A stretch of 64,000 nt of DNA from Rostratula benghalensis (Eukaryota; Chordata; Aves; Charadriiformes; Rostratulidae), in the NCBI GenBank assembly GCA_013399305.1, contig VXAI01000247.1, forward strand, positions 73,229-137,228, given 5' to 3'. A program made the translations under genes and the position numbers. Below the pieces are notes generated by a model that was not told the origin of the DNA, searched no databases, and saw only the letters and a list, made by a program, of their open reading frames with translations. This document shows positions 42,401-50,180 of this stretch, piece after piece. The first letter of the stretch is position 1. Each line of letters starts with the position of its first letter.

Positions 42401-45400
42401 TTTTTCTTTCAACAAAGAAGAGCTGGAAATCCATTGGTAGTTTCCCACATCTGTGACATGAGGGCGGGAGATGAGGCGACACGATGCACGAATACAATGC
42501 AACTGTGAACAGCACTCTCTTCACTTTCCCTGCACTAAATCATTTCGCTTTTTCATTTTTCTGTGGCTGATACTATGATATATCTGCATGCAGACAATTC
42601 TTCCCAGACCTACGGAAAACAATTTTGCACATCACAGATACACTAGGTCTGGGTTTGTGACTCACCATACATCCCAACCTTGCAGTAGGACTCCTTATGT
42701 AACTTGCTAATTAAAAGCAAAGTCAATTCTGAACATTCCTGAAAAAGAATCGGTTAAAGTAACATTTTCAGATTTATGATATGTTCATTAGCCAACATAC
42801 CCACATCAGATATTGAGTTCCTTATTACTGAGATTTGATTACCAAGATTAACAAGGATCACAACTGGAACCTACATCCTGTGCAGCCAGGGCTCCTGTAA
42901 GGGCAAGAGCCACAGACACAACCAGTTGCATCCTTATGGCAGGCAGTAAAACAGCTAACTGACCCCACACTTGAACGAGCACCTAAACCCATCCCTGAAG
43001 AATGCTTAGCCACTCCAACCCTCATTTACAGAGCAATAAAATAAATAAAAAGAAGCTATCAAAATCCTCTTCCCAGGAACACCCAGGATCTTACTTGACT
43101 AAGAATTGCTACAGGAATGGTTCATGTTGTATTATGTGACACTGGTACTTCTGGTTGAGGGCAAGTCAGGCTGCACCTCAGTAGGTGGCACCCGAGTTTA
43201 AATACGCGGCAAATTTCATCCTTGGTGTGTAGTGACTGTAAACAGTTCCAGCAACTGGAGAAGTAGTTCCCACTCATGTATCAGCAGCTTCTAATGCTAT
43301 CCATCCATAGAAGAAGAAAAAACCCACTATGATCGTGCAATCTTCAATATGTTCCACAAATAGACCTAAGGAGCAGAAAAGCCAGGGGAAAGGCCAATTC
43401 CACTTTCACCCACAAACAGCAGCAGAGCTCATTTTCTCACACTTTCATGAGCAAATTATCCTGCTGAAATTAACTGTAGTTGAAAAGCATATACTGGAGA
43501 AGAATCTGGTCTAGTTTCTCTTGGTCAGGAGGCATAAACCCAGATTCTTTCCAAAAGCACTTTTTTTAAAGAAATGTGACAAACTGGCAGTGATACAATG
43601 ATTAAGCAGTGCATGAGTACACTTCACTGCATGTGATTGGAAAACCACAAGAGGAATTAAAGTGACCTTAATGGTCTGTATTCAACATTCTCAGAACTAA
43701 GGAAGTAGAAGCAAACAGACAAGTGAAGCAAGGCCTAAGATGATCTGAAAAGGACTTCAAAAAACAAAGGTCTTCCTCTGAAAATTCAATAGCTGGCACT
43801 GCCAAGTTCTCACATTAATTTAACTAATTGCCTACATCGTCTTACAAGGCCTGGTGTCCAAAACCTACTCATCCTAAGTCCCAAACATCCTAGTGCAGAA
43901 GGTCTCACTCACCACTGTCACTCAGTAACACCACACAGTACCAAAAATGCAGTTTCGATATTACTTGTTATGTAAGGATTGTATTTATACTGCCTATCGG
44001 GTCAGGAGAAAGAAAAGGCATTCATTTGTTCCATTCCAACAACTGGCAATACCTCAGACTTGAGATAGAGCCATGCTGTACACAGGAGGCCCCATCTCTG
44101 TAGGTGCCACACAGGGGCAGAAGAAGTGCATGCAGCGAACAGAAATAGCCTCTGTAAAATGAAAGGAACGTTTGTTTGCCTACAGAAATTGTCCCCTCTA
44201 GTGGACAGCACGCTTGACCAAGATACAGGGCTCTGCCACTGGATCTAATGGGTTGAAAAGTCTTTTTACAAATGCCCCAGGGAAGTAAGCCTAGTCCTGC
44301 TGTGCAACCACAGCCACGTTGCTTTTCTTCACTCGCTCTGCCTTCTCCTCAGCTTGAATAAGCTTTTACAAACACCAAGTGCAGCTGGAAAAGAAAACCA
44401 TGACTAGAGCCATTATTGTTTGCAGCAGAACTTCACCAGCAGCATCAGCACAAACACTTTGGGAATGAAACAGCAATGATTTTATACCCAAACCACATTT
44501 GGGTATAAGGAAGTCCAGAAGTGTCAGTTTAAGAATCGCTCCAGCATCCCTTGAGGGCCCTCCTCAATGGTTAGCTTGCCAGGCAAATAGGATAGACAGA
44601 ATAAAAGCTGGGAGACCTGAATGCCAGCCACAGCAGCCCCTCGTGTGCTGGCAGTGTCACTAATGAACTAGGCCCAGCAGACCTCCCAGCCTCAGGTGTG
44701 CACTTCAGCAGGCTGGGATAAGAACAGCCGTTACTGCTGGACACAATCACAGAAGTGGGCTTTCCTGAAAAACTAATTCAATACGATTGACGTCACTGTT
44801 ACACTATCACAGATTTGGAGCTTTCCAGCAGGCCCAGCAGTTTGCTACATCCTTTGCTTACTAATAAGCATTTGCCAGTCCAGCCTCAATGTAAGCATGT
44901 GCCACAGACAGAAGACCATATAAATGCACTTCTGAACACTAGCACCACACCAACCTAGTTAGCAGAGACAAAATTGCACACAATGTTCTCATACCTACTG
45001 AAAGTAGCAAAGTATTGAAGGTTGACTTAATCACAACAAAAGAGACATAAAAAATAAACTCTGGAACTCAGGGAAGGTTTTCCTAATAAAATTTAAAAAG
45101 CACAAGTCATTTTTCCATTTGGAAAGAGGTGCTGGTAGCAGGAATGACCTTTGTTGGTGCCACTGACTGTTGTTGCATAATAATACTTCTTTCTGTTCTG
45201 CTGGTTTCAGATGCTTCCTGCCTACCCATTAAGTGATTTAACTGAGCTACCCACACAGTGTTACCTAGTGACTATACAGTGAAGACTAACTGCAGGCCAA
45301 AATTACCCACTGTTATTTTCTAGTTACACTTTATTTCTTCTTTGGCAAGTGTCAAACTGAAGATGTAATTTAAAAACATGTGAATTTAACTACTGGTGGC

Positions 45401-48400
45401 ACTCCTCAGACTCAGGAGCTCAGCCAAGACAGAGGGAGCTGCTGATCCTCCCTGTAATTATTGCAGAGCGAAAACTGAAGTGTGATCAGAGTAAGCCCTT
45501 ACCCATGCACCGACCACCAGAAAAGGACCATACATGCCATTATGGTCAGCGGGGCCACACAGAATTCATCAAAAGTTGCACCATGAATCTGCAGCAGAGA
45601 CTGGAATGGAAATCGCAATGAAATCCAATGAGAGTGGGAGGGACTGGGGGGGAGAGCTGGAGGCCTACAGAAGTGTGAGACCAAAGGGGACAGGAGGAGG
45701 CCAGGAGAGAAAAATAAAAGTGAAGGTGAGGGAGGTTGGAGAGAGCACACAAAAACAAGGGGAAGAAAAAAGTAGAAGGCTAAGGGGAGAGTGCTCAGAG
45801 GGACATGTGGGAGGCCAGATGGGTGGAGGAGAGAAGGACGAAAATAAACAAGGGAACAGGATGGGAAAGATGGAGGCTGAGACTGAGAGGAAGGGGTAGG
45901 CTGAAGGGGAGACAACAGGAGGCTGAGGGGAAGAGCGTGCAAGGCCAGAGGAAAATGGGGGGCCAGAGTGGGAAAGGGGGGAGCCCCAAAGGAGAGAGGG
46001 GGAAGAGAATATAAGAGTGGGAGGCCAAGGGAGAGGGAGAGGAAAAGAGGGAACAGAGAGGAGAGGCAAATCCAGGAATGCTGGCGGGGCAAGGTATCTC
46101 ACTAACCTAACCACAGCTGCTTATAACGGATGTGATCCTGTTCCCTCCTTCTCACCAGGGAGGGCCGTTACCTAGCCCTGCAGTTGAGCTGGTAAAACCA
46201 TAAAGAACAGCAGAAAACAAACTTTCTAAAAATTTATGATAACAAAGTTTTCCACCTGTTTTGTTCCCAGAACTAGACTGCAGAAGAGCTGGGGAAGCCT
46301 GGGAATTGGCATAGGAAGGAGGAGGAAATACACAAGATTTCTCTTGCTGTTGGCAGCCAGGTAGCAGATCATCAACCCATACCTTCCATTCCTGAACATG
46401 CAGTTCTACAGGCCGAGTCTTGCCCTGCTGAAATCTGCATTCACTTACAGTCCTGTGAATTCCAGACTTGGAAGCATTGCTGTGCCTCAGAAAGAGGACA
46501 GAAAAGGAAGAATTAAAAGGGACAGAAGTGGGAACTTTGAGAATAAGCACTAGGAGAACATTCCTGGTTGAGGCAGCAAAATGAAAGGCAAGAAATCAGG
46601 AGCATGTAAGTGGGAGAAAAGGAGAAAAAAATTAATCCTGAATGGGCAATAAAGCAAGCAGGGTCTCAGAGTGAACAAAGTCACTAAGTTTATCAGAGAA
46701 GCCACAGCCCGGAGAAGAGATGTTACAATACCCCCTCTGAGAGTAGTCCTGCGCTGACAGAAGCAGTGTACTGAAACAGAATTTCCAAGAGGTGGGAAAA
46801 GGGTTGACAGGCACAAAAGAAAAACTGAGAGGTGAAGAGAAGCATTAAAGGAAAAATAAAGTAGTCAGTTTTGGAAAGAAAGAAGCTTGTAAGTGGAAGC
46901 GTAGAGGAGAAGCAGCTTGAAGAGAGTCAGCAACATCAAGCAGGTGCCAGGAAAAGCTAGGAAGGGGAAAGAGTCAGGAGCTCCCTTTATTCTCATTGTG
47001 GCTACATCACTCCCTAAATAAAAATCAGGAGAGCAAGGAGCACAACTGACAAAGCCAGAGACATAGTTAAAGTCAGAAGAAAGTCCACACCAGACAGCTT
47101 CCCTTATGGAGAAGTGAAGCCAAAGAGCTAACTGAAGCAACAGTCTGGATGCCATTGTGGTCAGAAGTATCCAATATAACCAATTCCCCTCTCCCACCCC
47201 TCACTTGGTATCATTCACCTCATAGCAATTCAGCAATGACAAGTCCCTGGTTACCTACGCTGTACATCCTTCAACTGGCAGTTTTGCAGCAGCTGCTAAG
47301 GACTTATATTTATAGGCATTATATTTAAGGACTTATATAAGGCATATTTGCTTACTGAGTACAAGAAAAAATCAAGAAACTACCCCTATTTTAAGTGACA
47401 TTTTCAGTCTTCCATGTTTATAGGATTACTGGTGAGATGAAGCAGAGAGAGAGGAGATTTAACATGGCTCTTCAGGGTCCAAATTCAAGATCAAGCTTTC
47501 CTGTAGATGTATAGCTGTTCCTTGAAGCTTCAGGTGTCAGCTTCCCCACAACAGAAATTAACTTCACCCTCCCTTCTCAGCAGTATCATCATCTCCTCCA
47601 AATTCACTCCCCAAAGCCAAAGAAGATATGAATATTCTCTAACCTTTTCCTGCAACGACTGTAGGTGGACTGCCTGCATCACATCTGAAAGACTCTACTT
47701 TCACAGTGCAGAGATTTTGGCTTTCTGAGGAGGATCTGGCATTTTTGAGTCACTGCTGCCTGTTAAAAAATGAAGTAGGTGATGAAGAGCAGATACCACA
47801 CCACCCCCACAGGGATATGTCAGGTAGCGACGTGCAGTTGCCGCTTTGTGGTTTTGCAACCTACAGCCCTGCAAATGTCCAAGCATTTCTGTGCAGGGAC
47901 TACTCCAAGGGCTTAAAATCTAGAACCCACTAGTTGAGATCTGGCTACTCAAATGAGTCAAGTCGACGGTCTCTAAAAGCTCTGTATAAGCAGACGTCTT
48001 TCAATAGTGATCAAGCTGCAGAATTCATGGCTACCAGAATGATGGTCTTTCTTTGTATTTCTGATAAGGTTACAGCACTGGCAGAGGCTGTGAGGCAAAC
48101 AAAAGCAAAGCAGCCACAACATTTCTATATTTATGCGCATTCCTGCTCACTTTGATAAACTTAGTAGGCTCAATTTATAAAAGCAGCACATTTACCCTGC
48201 TCCTAATCCAGATGAGTTCTGCCAAAGCTCCTTTGTGAATGGTCAGTTCAGCTTTTCTTTACAGTAAGTAGTACTCACAACACTGTAAAGATGGCAGTGA
48301 AAGTCATATTTTGTCTACCAAAGTGAGTGGAATCACATCCAAGAGAAGTGCCATCCTCTAAAATTCCCACGCAAAATTGGGTTTGAACAAGCAAGCTATT

Positions 48401-49553
48401 ACATTGCTCACATACCCTGAAAGGGAAAGCAATGCTCACTTATTTTCTTATCAAAGTTAAACGGACAGCAAACCATTGCCAAAGAAAAAAATAATGTGAC
48501 TTCCCCCCTATTTGATTATTTCTTCATCGCCCAAAGATGAAAAACAACCATCTAGTTCAATACTACATTTGCATCTTCTAAAATTATTGATGCTTTCATG
48601 CTCCTGAGCACTATGTCTCTGCGTGTACTTGGAGGAAATAATAAAAAAAAACCAAAAAACCACTGCTGGGCAAAACCTTTGGGTTTGTCCTTAACACTAC
48701 TATGGTGCTGTAAAGCTGTGCCAAGAACTGGCACCAACCTCCGGGCGAGTGCCACACACAGCCCCGCCACACTGCGGGGTTAGGCCTTCCCCTCCGTAGG
48801 CCGTGGGAAACCCCCTTCCGCAGCAGCCGGAGCCCAACATCAGCTCTGTCACCGGCCCCGGCCATTCCCGCACATGGACTATGTGCCACCCGATGCGGGG
48901 CACTGGGGCTCTGCCGCCCAGCAACCCCTGGCCTCGGCCTCCCCACTCCACGCTGTCCCGCCGCCGGGGGAAGCAGGCGTTAAAACGCGAGCTCACAAGG
49001 GGCGGGAGAGACCGCACCGTCCGATTCCCCTCAGCGGGTCCTACCCCACCAACACGCCTCTGCCGTTTCCAGACCAGCCCATGGCTGCTGCGTCCCGCCC
49101 CGCTGCTCCCGGCAGGTGGCAGCGAGCACCGGCTCCACAGGGCGGCAGCCGCAGAGCTCCCCGGCGCTGCAGAGACCCTTCCCGGCCCCGCACCGGGAGG
49201 CGGCCGGGCAGCAGCGACCGGGACGACCCCCGCGACCCCGAGCACCGGCCGAGGCGAGCGCCCAAGGCACAGCAGACCCCGCCGGGACAAGACAGGGAGA
49301 CTAACGCACCCGCGTCTCGTTCACCCAAGTTTGCGTTTACCATTTCGGGGGGTGGGCGGACATGGAGCCGGGGCTGCCCGCCAGGCCGCCGGTGGGCGGG
49401 AGCGCGTGGGAGTCTCGCCGCGCAGGGACAGGGCTCCGGCTCCCCTCATGGCGGCCCCGCCCCGCGCGCCCCTCAGCGCTGCCCCGTCCAGCCCCACCGG
49501 TCCCGTCCCGCCGCGCGGGCTCCGTGCTCACCTGGGCGCGGGGCTTTCGCCAT
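288..49553 (-). CDS. PITPNM3: PITPNM3 (Nir1, membrane-associated PI transfer protein family member 3), 5' eleven coding exons, continues off left edge
   Basis: Eleven exons splice into one open frame of 1,411 nt (470 residues plus one base): 49532-49553, 36225-36320, 28009-28116, 21800-21847, 16128-16204, 14591-14826, 10126-10315, 7708-7827, 4189-4361, 3066-3235 and 288-458. Every junction is GT-AG and every phase fits. The product follows human PITPNM3 as I recall it throughout, including [60 protein letters not shown] and [21 protein letters not shown]3 is the Nir family member without an N-terminal PITP domain; it binds ER VAP proteins through FFAT and carries DDHD and LNS2 regions. Human PITPNM3 is linked to cone-rod dystrophy CORD5 and has been reported as a CCL18 receptor. 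The paralogues PITPNM1/2 are excluded because the start codon lies only 33 codons before FFAT, with no PITP domain between. The 3' exons are outside the window. Confidence 0.97.
1155..1208. repeat. Two exact tandem copies of a 27-bp unit
   Basis: The unit begins GTTTAATCTTTCTTTC and ends TTACTTTAATA; copies are 1155-1181 and 1182-1208 and are identical. It is pyrimidine-rich and looks like a simple local duplication. Confidence 0.9.
2813..2847. repeat. Perfect 14-bp inverted repeat (hairpin), 7-nt loop
   Basis: The left arm ATGTTGTATGACAT (2813-2826) is the exact reverse complement of ATGTCATACAACAT (2834-2847), separated by GGAATAT. Flanking bases do not extend the stem, so it is shorter than a typical pre-miRNA. 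Confidence 0.9.
3066..3235 (-). CDS. PITPNM3: PITPNM3 coding exon 10 (DDHD region, first part)
   Basis: The acceptor is TTTTCTTTGCTCAG and the donor is G|GTGAGT; 170 nt, phase 2 to phase 1. It encodes the end of [20 protein letters not shown], then [20 protein letters not shown] and [35 protein letters not shown] is the strand-turn that supplies the first conserved aspartate of DDHD domains and is nearly identical in human. Confidence 0.97.
3236..4188 (-). other. PITPNM3: PITPNM3 intron 9
   Basis: A 953-bp AT-rich intron. I see no repeat or conserved coding block inside it. Confidence 0.9.
4189..4361 (-). CDS. PITPNM3: PITPNM3 coding exon 9 (residues 300-356)
   Basis: The acceptor is TTCCTTCTCTGAAG and the donor is AG|GTAACT; 173 nt, phase 0 to phase 2. 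It encodes [20 protein letters not shown] then [20 protein letters not shown] then [17 protein letters not shown]. The serine-rich linker SKRLSxSNIDIS and [14 protein letters not shown] are shared with human. No minus-strand ORF of reportable length covers this exon, so it is found only by similarity and splice phase. Confidence 0.96.
4362..7707 (-). other. PITPNM3: PITPNM3 intron 8
   Basis: A 3.3-kb AT-rich intron between exons 8 and 9. I see no transposon signature or plausible exon in it. Confidence 0.9.
7708..7827 (-). CDS. PITPNM3: PITPNM3 coding exon 8 (residues 260-299, nucleophile-elbow motif)
   Basis: The acceptor is TATTTCCTCAG and the donor is CAG|GTGAAG; 120 nt, phase 0 to phase 0, so skipping would keep frame. 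It encodes [20 protein letters not shown] and ends [17 protein letters not shown] sits where lipases and DDHD phospholipases have a GxSxG elbow, with Cys266 in place of serine; human PITPNM3 also has Cys as I recall. SSRRGSISS is a basophilic-kinase-like phosphosite context. The reading frame continues through the donor into intron 8, but that extension is not coding. Confidence 0.97.
7828..10125 (-). other. PITPNM3: PITPNM3 intron 7
   Basis: A 2.3-kb intron. It holds short homopolymer runs (A-run near 7880, G-run near 8720) but no recognisable mobile element or exon. Confidence 0.9.
10126..10315 (-). CDS. PITPNM3: PITPNM3 coding exon 7 (residues 196-259)
   Basis: The acceptor is GTCCTTCTCTAG and the donor is CAG|GTAGGA; 190 nt, phase 2 to phase 0. 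It encodes [20 protein letters not shown] followed by [20 protein letters not shown] and a helix ending in [26 protein letters not shown] and the ANxVYxEFLKS helix are shared with human PITPNM3. The helix leads directly into the nucleophile-elbow strand in exon 8. Confidence 0.97.
10316..14590 (-). other. PITPNM3: PITPNM3 intron 6
   Basis: A 4.3-kb intron. It carries a short CR1 3'-end fragment on the plus strand (about 11632-11695). The rest is unannotated. Confidence 0.9.
11632..11695 (+). mobile_element. CR1 LINE 3'-end fragment
   Basis: The stretch GACCAGATGATCCTTGAGG followed by TCGCTTCCAAACCAGTACTC and TGTGATTC has the form of the avian CR1 tail (GATGATC...GGTC.CTTCCAACC...ATTCTATGATTC). 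It is short and diverged. Boundaries are approximate. Confidence 0.7.
14591..14826 (-). CDS. PITPNM3: PITPNM3 coding exon 6 (residues 118-195)
   Basis: The acceptor is GTTTTTGTCACAG and the donor is AA|GTAAGT; 236 nt, phase 0 to phase 2. Key blocks are [40 protein letters not shown] and [17 protein letters not shown]. [16 protein letters not shown] is a conserved beta-strand and turn at the start of the lipase-like fold that contains the DDHD domain in Nir proteins. Nearly every residue agrees with human except the first ten. Confidence 0.97.
14827..16127 (-). other. PITPNM3: PITPNM3 intron 5
   Basis: A 1.3-kb AT-rich intron with a TATA-like low-complexity patch near 15098-15135. Nothing else was recognised. 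Confidence 0.9.
16128..16204 (-). CDS. PITPNM3: PITPNM3 coding exon 5 (residues 92-117)
   Basis: The acceptor is CTCTTTTACTTTCAG and the donor is GAG|GTGAGC; 77 nt, phase 1 to phase 0. It encodes [20 protein letters not shown] followed by HEDNE, nearly the human sequence. The RFPAQGS(V/I)EIHED segment is conserved across Nir proteins just before the DDHD-associated block. Confidence 0.96.
16990..17205 (+). mobile_element. CR1 LINE, 3'-terminal fragment
   Basis: The translation [20 protein letters not shown] matches the C-terminal CR1 ORF2 signature ([20 protein letters not shown] form). It is followed by CTGGACCCCATGATCATTG and a TTCTATTCTATT tail, as in CR1 3' ends. It lies antisense to PITPNM3. 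Heavily 5'-truncated; boundaries approximate. Confidence 0.88.
17726..18880 (+). mobile_element. CR1 LINE fragment with degraded reverse-transcriptase region
   Basis: The sequence translates in pieces to CR1 reverse transcriptase: [20 protein letters not shown], then [20 protein letters not shown], then [20 protein letters not shown] and the downstream segments around [12 protein letters not shown] and [13 protein letters not shown]. Stops, frameshifts and a deletion just after the SKLVDW position show it is a dead copy. The catalytic aspartate pair (normally FADD) is lost at the deletion. It is 5'-truncated and lacks a clear 3' tail, ending near 18880. Confidence 0.92.
21800..21847 (-). CDS. 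PITPNM3: PITPNM3 coding exon 4 (48-nt exon, residues 76-91)
   Basis: This 48-nt exon is too short for routine ORF detection. The acceptor is TTTTCCTTTTGCAG and the donor is C|GTGAGT, phase 1 to phase 1. With flanking bases it reads [17 protein letters not shown], against GEGTAPCTSSILQEKQR recalled for human: equal length, with the LQEKQR end identical. It fills the gap between exons 3 and 5 exactly in frame, which confirms it. The middle is variable and the C-terminal LQEKQR is conserved. Confidence 0.95.
21948..22015. repeat. Palindromic 68-bp repeat, copy 1
   Basis: This copy and the one at 24134-24201 differ at two of 68 positions. It contains a 30-bp perfect palindrome at 21952-21981 with arms TTTCTCTCTCCTCTC and GAGAGGAGAGAGAAA centred on CTCGAG. 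The palindrome is followed by ACGCTAGTACAAAGTAAAAA and TCACTATACTGAAAG. Outside the 68 bp the two copies are unrelated. Family unknown to me. Confidence 0.93.
22548..22690 (-). mobile_element. CR1 LINE reverse-transcriptase fragment
   Basis: The minus strand encodes [20 protein letters not shown] followed by [13 protein letters not shown], the CR1 reverse-transcriptase N-terminal signature ([22 protein letters not shown] form). Here the normal LDLCKAFD is LGLCKALD. It is in the same orientation as PITPNM3 and truncated at both ends. Confidence 0.9.
24134..24201. repeat. Palindromic 68-bp repeat, copy 2
   Basis: The second copy of the element at 21948-22015, in the same orientation, with two substitutions. 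One substitution (GAGAGGAACG instead of GAGAGAAACG) shortens the perfect palindrome to 24 bp (12-bp arms around CTCGAG). Flanks are unrelated to those of copy 1, which points to a dispersed element rather than a segmental duplication. Confidence 0.93.
26041..26065. repeat. G-run and TG microsatellite
   Basis: GGGGGG followed by (TG) repeats with one TC interruption. A simple sequence in intron 3. Confidence 0.8.
28009..28116 (-). CDS. PITPNM3: PITPNM3 coding exon 3 (residues 40-75)
   Basis: The acceptor is TTTTCCTCCTACAG and the donor is G|GTAATG; phase 1 to phase 1. It encodes [20 protein letters not shown] followed by [16 protein letters not shown], almost identical to human. The first residue (Glu40) completes the FFAT motif begun in exon 2. 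The near-invariant segment from KSAIL to EQIE is a hallmark of all Nir proteins; its exact role is not known to me. Confidence 0.97.
28117..36224 (-). other. PITPNM3: PITPNM3 intron 2
   Basis: An 8.1-kb intron separating the two halves of the FFAT motif. A 165-codon minus-strand ORF at 30103-30600 has no recognisable domain and I treat it as chance. I see no clear transposon in this stretch. Confidence 0.9.
36225..36320 (-). CDS. PITPNM3: PITPNM3 coding exon 2 (residues 8-39, FFAT core)
   Basis: The acceptor is TGTATTTCCAG and the donor is G|GTCAGT. The exon encodes [20 protein letters not shown] and then [12 protein letters not shown], phase 1 to phase 1. It matches human ([22 protein letters not shown], from memory) apart from the variable first dozen residues. 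The acidic/serine stretch followed by EFFDAR is the FFAT motif that docks VAP-A/VAP-B at the ER. Its final glutamate comes from exon 3, so the motif is split by a large intron. Confidence 0.96.
37425..37472. repeat. Short tandem motif (CAGTTAATAGCA type)
   Basis: The motif AGTTAATAGCA recurs four times with small spacers over about 48 bp. It is a local AT-rich minisatellite-like array. Confidence 0.75.
41933..41957. repeat. Uninterrupted 25-nt T run
   Basis: On the minus strand this is a 25-A run preceded by ordinary sequence. It could be the tail of a retroposed fragment inserted on the minus strand or a simple homopolymer. I recognise no source gene next to it. Confidence 0.9.
45600..46090. 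repeat. Long purine-rich (GA/GGGA) tract, degenerate minisatellite
   Basis: The plus strand is overwhelmingly G and A for about 490 bp, with GGAGG, GGGGA and GAGAGG blocks. Motifs of the form GAGGCCAGA or GAGGCTGA recur at irregular intervals of about 20-60 bp (for example near 45660, 45697, 45810, 45870, 45920, 45940 and 46020). This suggests a decayed tandem repeat. Lack of T on the plus strand removes stop codons on the minus strand, which explains the proline/leucine/serine-rich open frames there. Confidence 0.85.
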
Positions 49554-50180
49554 GTCGGGGCTGCCGCCGGCAGCCGAGCTGTCGCTGTCGTCTCAGGTGC
49601 TCTCCCACGGGGCCGCCCCACCGCGCCGGCACCCCACACTCCGCCGCCCCATCGGCTCCCGGCGGAGGCCCCGCGCCGCCCACTCGCCTGCAGCCGGGAG
49701 ACGCCGCCGGGTCCCGCCGCGCCGCCCGCCCGCCCGCCGCGGCGCAGCCGCCGTCGTTAAAGGCGCAGCGAGCGGCTCCGCAGAGAGCGGGGGCCGGGCC
49801 GGGGCTGCCGGCTCCCTGCGGCGGCTGCCGCTGAGCCGGTCCACAGCGTTCGCCTCCCCTCAACTTGGCGGCGCCGTTGCCGGCGGGAAGCGGGCACCGG
49901 CGGAGGCTGCCTGGTACTGCGGCGGCGGGGCCCGGTGGGGAGGCAGGCTCTCGGGGGCTGCGGCCGACTCGCCTTGCCCGGTGGCCCCCACGGCGTTGTG
50001 GTGCCCTCAGGAGCCGCGCGCGCGGGGCGCTGCAGCCCGTGGCCCAACTCCTCTCCACAGCGGCCCGCGGGGCGAGTGCCGGTGCCGCCGGCCTCTGTCC
50101 TGGCCTGACCCGGGGGCACCTCCGGGGCGGCCCTGCCCCGGCGAGCGGCTGCGAGGGGTTGAACAGCAAAAGCCTGTTGC
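48750..50180 (-). promoter_or_regulatory. PITPNM3: CpG island, PITPNM3 promoter and exon 1
   Basis: Base composition changes sharply here to GC-rich sequence with dense CpG, in contrast to the AT-rich flanks. The PITPNM3 start codon at 49551-49553 lies inside it. GC-box-like CCCCGCCCC stretches are visible (for example near 49455) and no TATA box is evident. Transcription probably starts upstream of 49553, but the exact start cannot be seen. The many long overlapping frames on both strands are a consequence of GC content. Confidence 0.88.
49532..49553 (-). CDS. PITPNM3: PITPNM3 coding exon 1 (start codon, residues 1-7)
   Basis: The minus strand reads ATG GCG AAA GCC CCG CGC CCA G, then the donor GTGAGC at 49531-49526. 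It encodes MAKAPRP, close to the MAKAGRA start of the human protein as I recall it. The start has G at -3 and G at +4, a strong Kozak context, and sits inside a CpG island. The exon ends in phase 1, which joins exon 2 in frame. The coding part is only 22 nt, so it is easily missed by gene predictors. The transcription start is not visible; the 5' UTR should extend to higher coordinates. Confidence 0.88.

Larger units (their letters stand above)
36321..49531 (-). other. PITPNM3: PITPNM3 intron 1
   Basis: A 13.2-kb first intron, phase 1. It holds short AT-rich tandem motifs near 37425-37472, a 25-nt T run (41933-41957), a purine-rich stretch (about 45600-46090, weaker to about 47160), and at its 5' end the intronic part of the CpG island. 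I found no additional coding exon. First introns of this size often hold enhancers, but none can be defined from sequence alone. Confidence 0.88.

Noticed and set aside
45499..46114. Minus-strand open frames of 197 and 149 codons rich in Pro, Leu and Ser
   Set aside because: They are produced by the purine-rich plus strand, which has almost no T and so no minus-strand stops. Composition is low-complexity and more than one frame is open.
46152..47197. Consecutive minus-strand frames of 132, 88 and 110 codons
   Set aside because: Same purine-skew explanation, weaker. No conserved motif and no splice or phase relation with PITPNM3.
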